From Acidimicrobiaceae bacterium (GTDB taxonomy: Bacteria; Actinomycetota; Acidimicrobiia; Acidimicrobiales; Palsa-688): a stretch of 11,135 bases of DNA. The notes beneath the pieces were generated by a model that worked only from the letters and a program-made list of their open reading frames with translations, made no database searches and was not told the DNA's origin. Within the stretch, counting starts at the first letter, position 1, and every line of letters starts with the position of its first letter. The DNA lies in NCBI GenBank assembly GCA_003156795.1, contig PMHU01000168.1, positions 5,118 through 16,252 on the forward strand, in the 5' to 3' direction. The translations under genes and the position numbers were made by a program. Below, in pieces: positions 8,201 to 11,135 of the stretch.

Positions 8201-8713
8201 TCGAACCTCGAGGCGGTCGAGAGACGCCAGCGCCACCTGGATCGACCACCAGCCGTCGAAGAAGCGCACGTCTCTAGTCCCTGGACCAGATATGAGGTCG
8301 GCGACCGATCTCGCCATTCCGACGCGGTCGTGGGCTATGGCCCACAAGGCATCCTTCAGGCGCACCAGCGACGCGTTGACCTCTTCTTGCCGCTCCGGCG
8401 CCAGGTGGACCGGGTCGCTGTCGAGGCGGGCTTCCAAGCGGGCGATCCTTTGTCCGATGCCGTCGGCGACCGCGTCCACTGCGTCCATCGAACCGGGCGA
8501 GCCGAGCAGGCTCTTGAGGCCCGACGGGCCCCGCAAGCTTCGATCCACTCTCGCCAGCGTCTCAGTGGCTGCGTCTAGCGCCGACACCGTGCTCGGGAGC
8601 ACGAGGTCGACGGCGAGGGCCTCCCGGACCTGTCCCAATGCAGACAGCATCTGGGCGAGGTCGGGAGCCGGCCGGTTGGACGGCTGGCGGAGGACGGCAA
8701 CGATTCCGCACAT
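5288..8713 (-). CDS. glmS: Extended GlmS-like glutamine:fructose-6-P aminotransferase
   Basis: A 1141-residue protein with the GlmS plan: Ntn glutaminase followed by two SIS domains, converting fructose-6-phosphate and glutamine to glucosamine-6-phosphate for UDP-GlcNAc. Glutaminase signatures: MCGIVAV with nucleophile Cys2, RLEVRGRDSAGLHV (167-180), GHTRWAS (264-270), NAHP (278-281), ALNGDVDN (298-305) and TTDAKVI (322-328). SIS1 (about 515-650): RVIVIGQGT, VVAISQSGTTTDT (571-583) and STKAF (629-633). SIS2 (about 695-840): ASEVRIKLSELCY (712-724), which preserves the Glu/Lys/Glu spacing of the GlmS isomerase site. Oddities: canonical GlmS is about 600-620 residues. Here about 150 mainly helical residues separate the Cys2 strand from the DSAG helix, about 85 separate DSAG from HTRW, and about 200 residues follow AKTVTV (940-945), where GlmS normally ends. 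KHGP is replaced by KKHID (735-739). ATG 8713 places Cys2 correctly. It heads the operon; genomic context supports it as the cell's GlmS, but a variant substrate is possible. Confidence 0.85.
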   Translation of the reverse strand: MCGIVAVLRQPSNRPAPDLAQMLSALGQVREALAVDLVLPSTVSALDAATETLARVDRSLRGPSGLKSLLGSPGSMDAVDAVADGIGQRIARLEARLDSDPVHLAPERQEEVNASLVRLKDALWAIAHDRVGMARSVADLISGPGTRDVRFFDGWWSIQVALASLDRLEVRGRDSAGLHVLVAGHGLDLSSPEARELVGDRSSDPLFGSGSVRTAAGCLSLVYKAAAEIGELGDNVRTLRNAIRGDRLLARALDSPEARVTVLGHTRWASVGIISEPNAHPLNSEEVGREDRPYVVAALNGDVDNHVELRISEDLVVLPEMTTDAKVIPVMVARRLAEGLDMDDAFRSAVAGFEGSVAIGASSAGQPDQLQLALCGSGQSLYIGLAEDAYIVASEAYGLVEETERYVRMDGESTQGQIVTLNRSPAGTLAGIARSRYSGGALPLEQADVVTAEITTRDVDRRGFDHFLLKELTEAPASFRKTLRGRIVTGEDGTLVVRVGDDSIPPGLVESMAAGTVKRVIVIGQGTAAVAGQAVAAAIARCLPGLAVSATPATELSGFGLVDDMSDTLVVAISQSGTTTDTNRTVDLVRTRGAHVLAVVNRRNSDLAAKAHGVFHTSDGRDVEMSVASTKAFYSQVAAGWLLAGALAQIAAGPGGATPSELQRVLSALREMPLALEAVLEQREQIGRIASAVAPPRRHWAVVGSGPDKIAASEVRIKLSELCYRSISSDATEDKKHIDLSCEPLIILCGSGLRGATADDVAKEVAIYKAHKAVPIVIATEGEAGRFRESAQDVITVPETDPTLGFVLSAMVGHLFGYEAALSIDAQARPLRAARAVIEKTVSRDTYDTIASIGADLERAAAPFLAGLRDGSYNGNLEAATAVHLVSLLRYATGALPLEGYESETGKIGTPESLLSDLLGALNAGIDQLTRPIDAIKHQAKTVTVGISRSEDALFGVPLVRATLAVGAAPDLLGYRALRTLSVLDEAVAEVLGYTRYRIDSLAEAGPTATVVDRGGVARDLPSRTEVDPRLRGTKHRAAEEREVTVARGVRDGRTVVLVPEAKGQQVTGMTLLHVRFRDALPADRAKAVLSGYRTRYSALSDAVTETEPVFDDARLGDEPIVELLTEPVYELAKRWRRQPR

Positions 8714-8721
8714 GGCCCGCC

Positions 8722-8749
8722 CAGGCTACCGGGCCGCGGCTTCGGCCAA
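8722..8749 (-). promoter_or_regulatory. Candidate leaderless promoter for the glmS operon
   Basis: On the minus strand, TTGGCC (8749-8744) is followed after 16 bp by TAGCCT (8727-8722), which fits the actinobacterial TANNNT -10 pattern. The expected transcription start is about 8715-8713, at the glmS ATG, so the mRNA would be leaderless or nearly so. This agrees with the absence of a well-placed Shine-Dalgarno before the ATG. The 62-bp gap to the KstD-like gene on the same strand leaves room for a promoter, but read-through from that gene cannot be excluded. Confidence 0.35.
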
Positions 8750-8760
8750 CCTGCAGCCGC
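8736..8760 (-). terminator. Weak hairpin after the KstD-like gene
   Basis: Six-base arms GCGGCT (8736-8741) and AGCCGC (8755-8760) flank a 13-nt loop, about 15 nt after the stop of the flavoprotein gene. There is no T-run, and it overlaps the candidate glmS promoter, so a terminator role is only a possibility. Confidence 0.2.
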
Positions 8761-8775
8761 GCTGAGGGAGGTAGA

Positions 8776-10341
8776 TCAGGATCCGATCATGTCGTGCGCC
8801 GCCAAAGCCGCGAACACGATGCAGGACCCGATCGGAGAGCCCGGTCCCGGGTAGCAATGATTGGTCCACGAGGCCATGGTGTTGCCGGCCGCGTACAGCC
8901 CGGCGATGACGCTCCCATCGGCGGCGACGGCGCGCCCGTGGCCGTCGCAGCGGATGCCGCCCTTGGTGCCCAGGTCGGCGGGCATGACTTTCCACGCGTA
9001 GTAAGGCGGCGTGTCCAGCGGCCCCAGATTCGGGTTGGGCGAGTGCTCGGCGTCACCGAAGAAGCGGTCGAAAGCCAGCTCACCTCGGTGGAACCTCTCG
9101 TCTCGGCCGAGGCGGGCGTCCCCATTGAACTCCTCGACCGTCTCCGCCAGCCGCCCGGGGGCCACGCCGATGCTCTCGGCCAGCTCGGCGAGGGTGGGGG
9201 CGGTGACTATCACGCCGCTTTCGAACCACTCGGGCCGCAGCGGCTTTCCGGCCCGGGAAGCGGCGAATCCGTATCGGTCGACGTGGGCCTGGTCGACCAC
9301 GAACCAGCAAGGGATGTGTGACACCCCGCTGGCGTGACCTTCGACCATGGCCCGGCCCAAACGGTCGTAGGGCCACGTCTCGTTGGCGAAGCGCTCGCCG
9401 GCGCCATTGACCATGATCCCGCCCGGCTTGCCCCGTTCGAACAGCCGAAACGATGGCGTTCCGTCCGGCATCATCAACCCCGGCGCCCACCAGCACTCCT
9501 CGAGCAGTTCGGTGTCGGCGCCGACGTCGATCGCGGCGCGAAGGGCCGAGCCGGTGTTACCTGGGGCCCCCAAGGTCCAGTCGTTGCTCAGGGGGGCTTG
9601 ATACCGGTTGCGCAAAACTGGGTCGCGCTCAAAACCCCCGGCCGCCAGCAGGACGCCCCGTCCGACACCGATCCTCACCTCGGCCCCGCCACTTTCAGCG
9701 ACCGAACCCACGACCCGACCGTTTTCGATGATCAACGACTCCAGCGATGTGTTCCTCAACAGCACCGCGTCGGTCTCCGAGAGCGCCACCAGGAGCCGCC
9801 CGAGGAAGGCCCGGCCCCCGATCATGGTCGGGAAGGGTTCCTTCCACCCCCCCTTGTCGGGTGGTAACGGTTGGCGGAGGTGCTCTATCACCTTCTCGTG
9901 GCCGGTGGCGTCGAAGTTGAGGGCGTAGATGGATCGGCCCACAGTGTGGGCGCCGGGTGCCTCGCAGTAATAGTCAGGGAAGGGCCGCCACTCGAACTCG
10001 ATCCAAGGATTTCGCTCGAGCTCGTCGATCAGCCTCGGCCCTCCCGCCAAGTAGGCGTCTCGGAGGTGGCGGCGTTCCAGGCCGACAGTGGCGTCCAGAT
10101 AGCCCTCGACCAGGTCGGGCGAGTCGGCGACCGACGCCCGAACGTTGGGAGCGGACAGAGGTATCCAAAGGCCGCCGCCGGAGTAAGCCGTGGTACCTCC
10201 GAACTCGTCGGTTTTCTCGATGACCAACGTGCGGAGACCCGCAGTTGCGGCCAGTAGAGCGCCGACCAAGGCGCCTGCGCCCGAGCCGACGATCAGCACA
10301 TCGCATTCCCGGTCCCAACCGGATTCACCCTGCTCCGTCAT
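8776..10341 (-). CDS. KstD-like FAD-dependent 3-ketosteroid dehydrogenase family protein
   Basis: A 521-residue flavoprotein of the fumarate-reductase/3-ketosteroid-delta1-dehydrogenase superfamily. The FAD Rossmann motif is DVLIVGSGAGALVG (14-27) with the ribose-binding Glu42 in VIEK, then FGGTTAYSGGGLWIP (47-61). FPDYY (121-125), ANETWPY (319-325), PPYYAWKVMPADLGTKGG (445-462) and the closing LYAAGNTMAS / CYPGPGSPIG (482-491, 496-505) follow the KstD plan; Tyr124/125, Tyr325, Tyr447/448 and Gly458 to Gly461 lie where KstD active-site residues are expected. KstD enzymes introduce the C1-C2 double bond in ring A of 3-ketosteroids. No other sterol genes are in the window, so the substrate could be another cyclic ketone. 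I choose ATG 10341-10339, with GGGGGAAA at 10352-10345 6 nt upstream; the frame is open for another 111 codons but these cross the operator region and the divergent TetR gene. It is probably controlled by that TetR protein. Confidence 0.85.
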   Translation of the reverse strand: MTEQGESGWDRECDVLIVGSGAGALVGALLAATAGLRTLVIEKTDEFGGTTAYSGGGLWIPLSAPNVRASVADSPDLVEGYLDATVGLERRHLRDAYLAGGPRLIDELERNPWIEFEWRPFPDYYCEAPGAHTVGRSIYALNFDATGHEKVIEHLRQPLPPDKGGWKEPFPTMIGGRAFLGRLLVALSETDAVLLRNTSLESLIIENGRVVGSVAESGGAEVRIGVGRGVLLAAGGFERDPVLRNRYQAPLSNDWTLGAPGNTGSALRAAIDVGADTELLEECWWAPGLMMPDGTPSFRLFERGKPGGIMVNGAGERFANETWPYDRLGRAMVEGHASGVSHIPCWFVVDQAHVDRYGFAASRAGKPLRPEWFESGVIVTAPTLAELAESIGVAPGRLAETVEEFNGDARLGRDERFHRGELAFDRFFGDAEHSPNPNLGPLDTPPYYAWKVMPADLGTKGGIRCDGHGRAVAADGSVIAGLYAAGNTMASWTNHCYPGPGSPIGSCIVFAALAAHDMIGS

Positions 10342-10344
10342 TCG

Positions 10345-10352
10345 TTTCCCCC
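10345..10352 (-). promoter_or_regulatory. Ribosome binding site that fixes the KstD-like start
   Basis: GGGGGAAA on the minus strand ends 6 nt (counting from the last G) before ATG 10341 and is the only strong Shine-Dalgarno near any candidate start. It argues for the 521-residue product over longer versions. Confidence 0.7.
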
Positions 10353-10449
10353 TATGCGACTCGGGCGGGCGCAAGCTAGCAACCGCCCCGGCGCCCGCAC
10401 CAGCGATGACTATTCCGGTGGCCCGGACCGAGGGCTTAGCGCCGGGCGG

Positions 10450-10504
10450 CCAAGCTGCACAGTGTTGTCCAAGCTGCCAGTGTTGTCCAAGCTGCACAGT
10501 GTGC
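10450..10504. repeat. Three tandem operator-like direct repeats
   Basis: The unit CCAAGCTGCACAGTGTTGT occurs at 10450-10468, at 10469-10486 with one A missing, and at 10487-10504 with a changed last few bases (GTGC in place of the GTTG type). Copies are 18-19 bp apart. Each contains the core GC(A)CAGTGT, the left part of the palindrome that is complete in copy 3. It lies between two divergent genes and is probably a regulator-binding array rather than a coding or CRISPR repeat, because it has no spacers. Confidence 0.75.
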
Positions 10505-10523
10505 TTTTTTGCACACTGTGCAG
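10492..10523. promoter_or_regulatory. Paired palindromic operators forming a 13-bp inverted repeat
   Basis: CTGCACAGTGTGC (10492-10504) and GCACACTGTGCAG (10511-10523) are exact reverse complements separated by TTTTTT. Each arm holds its own 11-bp palindrome, GCACA-G-TGTGC (10494-10504) and GCACA-C-TGTGC (10511-10521), with centres 17 bp apart. Two adjacent palindromes between a TetR gene and a divergent enzyme gene are the expected layout for a TetR dimer pair. The right-hand site covers the -35 zone of the candidate tetR promoter, which predicts self-repression. Known KstR-type operators have a different sequence. The structure could also form an RNA hairpin, but the T-run is in the loop, so it is not a terminator. 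Confidence 0.7.
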
Positions 10524-10534
10524 TCTTGTTCCGG

Positions 10535-10540
10535 TACGTT
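10535..10540 (+). promoter_or_regulatory. Candidate -10 element, leaderless tetR promoter
   Basis: TACGTT fits the actinobacterial TANNNT -10 pattern. Seven bases downstream of its last T is position 10547, the first base of the GTG start codon, so the transcript would begin at the start codon. The -35 zone (about 10512-10518) shows no strong consensus and lies inside the right-hand operator. Confidence 0.45.
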
Positions 10541-10546
10541 TGGGGC

Positions 10547-11135
10547 GTGACCGTGGAGCTGGCCCCCTCCTCGCTTCGCGAGCGCAAGAAGCAAGCCACC
10601 CGGCGGGCCATCCACGAAGCGGCCTTCGACCTGGTCGACGAGCACGGTCTCTCCGGCGTCACCGTCGAAGCCATCAGCTACCGCGCCGACATCGCCCCCC
10701 GCACGTTCTGGACCTACTTCTCGTCCAAGGAGGACGCCATCCTCGATCGCGACCCGGCCCGGGCCGAGGTGATGCGAGCCACCCTTCTGTCCCGACCCGC
10801 AGACGAGGACGCCCTGACCGCGCTCCGTCAGGTTCTCGAAGAAGACATGGCTACCCGCGTGATCGACCGCAACCAGGCCTTGCGCCGGGCGCGCTTGGTT
10901 CGGCGAGAGCCACAGCTCATGGCCGCGGTCGCGGCGTCGTTCGACGAGGTCGAAAGGGCCCTGGTGCTCGCGGTGGCCGAGCGGCTGGGCCAGGATCCGG
11001 ATGCCGATCTTTTCCCCGGTCTCATCGTCAGCGCCGCCTGCGGGGCGTGCCGCATCGCCTATCTCCGTTGGAGCGACAGAAAAGGCCGGCCGCCTCTGAT
11101 GCAGCTCGTCGACGAGGCCTTCCAATACCTGGCTC
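10547..11135 (+). CDS. TetR/AcrR-family transcriptional regulator, 3' end outside window
   Basis: The frame is open from GTG 10547 to the window edge, giving 196 residues with no stop seen; TetR proteins usually have about 190-220, so little is missing. The N-terminal helix-turn-helix domain is clear: RRAIHEAAFDLVDEHGLSG (19-37), TVEAISYRADIAPRTFWTYF (39-58), then SSKEDAIL (59-66). The remainder is a helical ligand-binding/dimer domain resembling the MftR-type C-terminal group (EPQLMAAV, ERALVLAVAERLG). A second GTG at 10553 has GGGG 7 nt upstream and is an alternative start, shortening the product by 2 residues; I prefer 10547 because a TANNNT element sits at the right distance for leaderless initiation. 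It is divergent from the KstD-like gene, with palindromic operators between them, and probably represses that gene and itself. The inducer is unknown. Confidence 0.92.
   Translation, partial: MTVELAPSSLRERKKQATRRAIHEAAFDLVDEHGLSGVTVEAISYRADIAPRTFWTYFSSKEDAILDRDPARAEVMRATLLSRPADEDALTALRQVLEEDMATRVIDRNQALRRARLVRREPQLMAAVAASFDEVERALVLAVAERLGQDPDADLFPGLIVSAACGACRIAYLRWSDRKGRPPLMQLVDEAFQYLA

Noticed and set aside
5900..8578. Long plus-strand frames of 296 and 260 codons opposite glmS
   Set aside because: They are antisense to conserved SIS and glutaminase motifs, have low-complexity composition and no sensible ribosome site.
8714..8775. glmS ribozyme or riboswitch upstream of glmS
   Set aside because: The gap is only 62 bp and GC-rich, too short for the ribozyme, and no matching core structure is visible.
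10450..10504. Short CRISPR array
   Set aside because: The repeats are directly adjacent with no unique spacers, are degenerate, and lie in a divergent promoter region.
10492..10523. Intrinsic terminator
   Set aside because: The hairpin is strong but its T-run is in the loop rather than after the stem, and no gene ends there on either strand.
10342..10674. N-terminal extension of the KstD-like protein by up to 111 residues
   Set aside because: The extension would be encoded by the operator repeats and by the strand opposite the TetR N-terminus; the strong ribosome site before ATG 10341 and the FAD motif at residue 14 fit the shorter form.
10436..11125. A 229-codon minus-strand frame at the right end
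   Set aside because: It is antisense to the TetR gene, whose helix-turn-helix is unmistakable, and it runs through the operator repeats.

Overview
The window is high-GC DNA with very compact gene packing, many GTG starts and repeated 4-bp GTGA stop/start overlaps. Together with the gene order glmS-acpS-nnr-alr-alpha/beta hydrolase, this suggests an actinobacterium, possibly of the Acidimicrobiia type. The taxon is inferred from gene order and protein style only; there is no rRNA or other phylogenetic marker here.

Layout. (1) Positions 1-195, plus strand: C-terminal end of an RDD-family membrane protein. (2) Positions 196-380: a convergent intergenic region with a perfect 18-bp inverted repeat, a nested hairpin and a GCC-rich run. 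(3) Positions 8713 down to 381, minus strand: one tightly packed six-gene operon. In transcription order it encodes an unusually long GlmS-like glutamine amidotransferase/isomerase (1141 aa), holo-ACP synthase AcpS, the bifunctional NAD(P)HX repair enzyme Nnr, alanine racemase Alr, a membrane-anchored alpha/beta hydrolase and a P1-family (S58) self-processing peptidase. Four of the five junctions are GTGA overlaps and the fifth has a 3-bp gap. (4) Positions 8776-10341, minus strand: a KstD-like flavoprotein dehydrogenase. (5) Positions 10547 to the window end, plus strand: a divergently transcribed TetR-family regulator, cut by the window edge. The roughly 200-bp region between (4) and (5) carries a phased set of palindromic operator-like repeats, two of them perfect, and a probable leaderless promoter for the regulator.

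How the genes fit together. The operon covers envelope precursor supply (glucosamine-6-phosphate for UDP-GlcNAc, D-alanine for peptidoglycan), acyl-carrier-protein activation and repair of damaged nicotinamide cofactors, plus two hydrolases of unknown substrate at the distal end. The flavoprotein/TetR pair looks like a separate, self-contained steroid or related ring-compound oxidation unit under local repressor control.

The two observations most worth following are the GlmS-like protein, which has about 150 extra residues directly after the Cys2 strand, about 200 extra residues after the usual C-terminus and a changed sugar-site motif, and the repeated operator array between the TetR and KstD-like genes. 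No CRISPR array, insertion sequence, tRNA or rRNA is visible.
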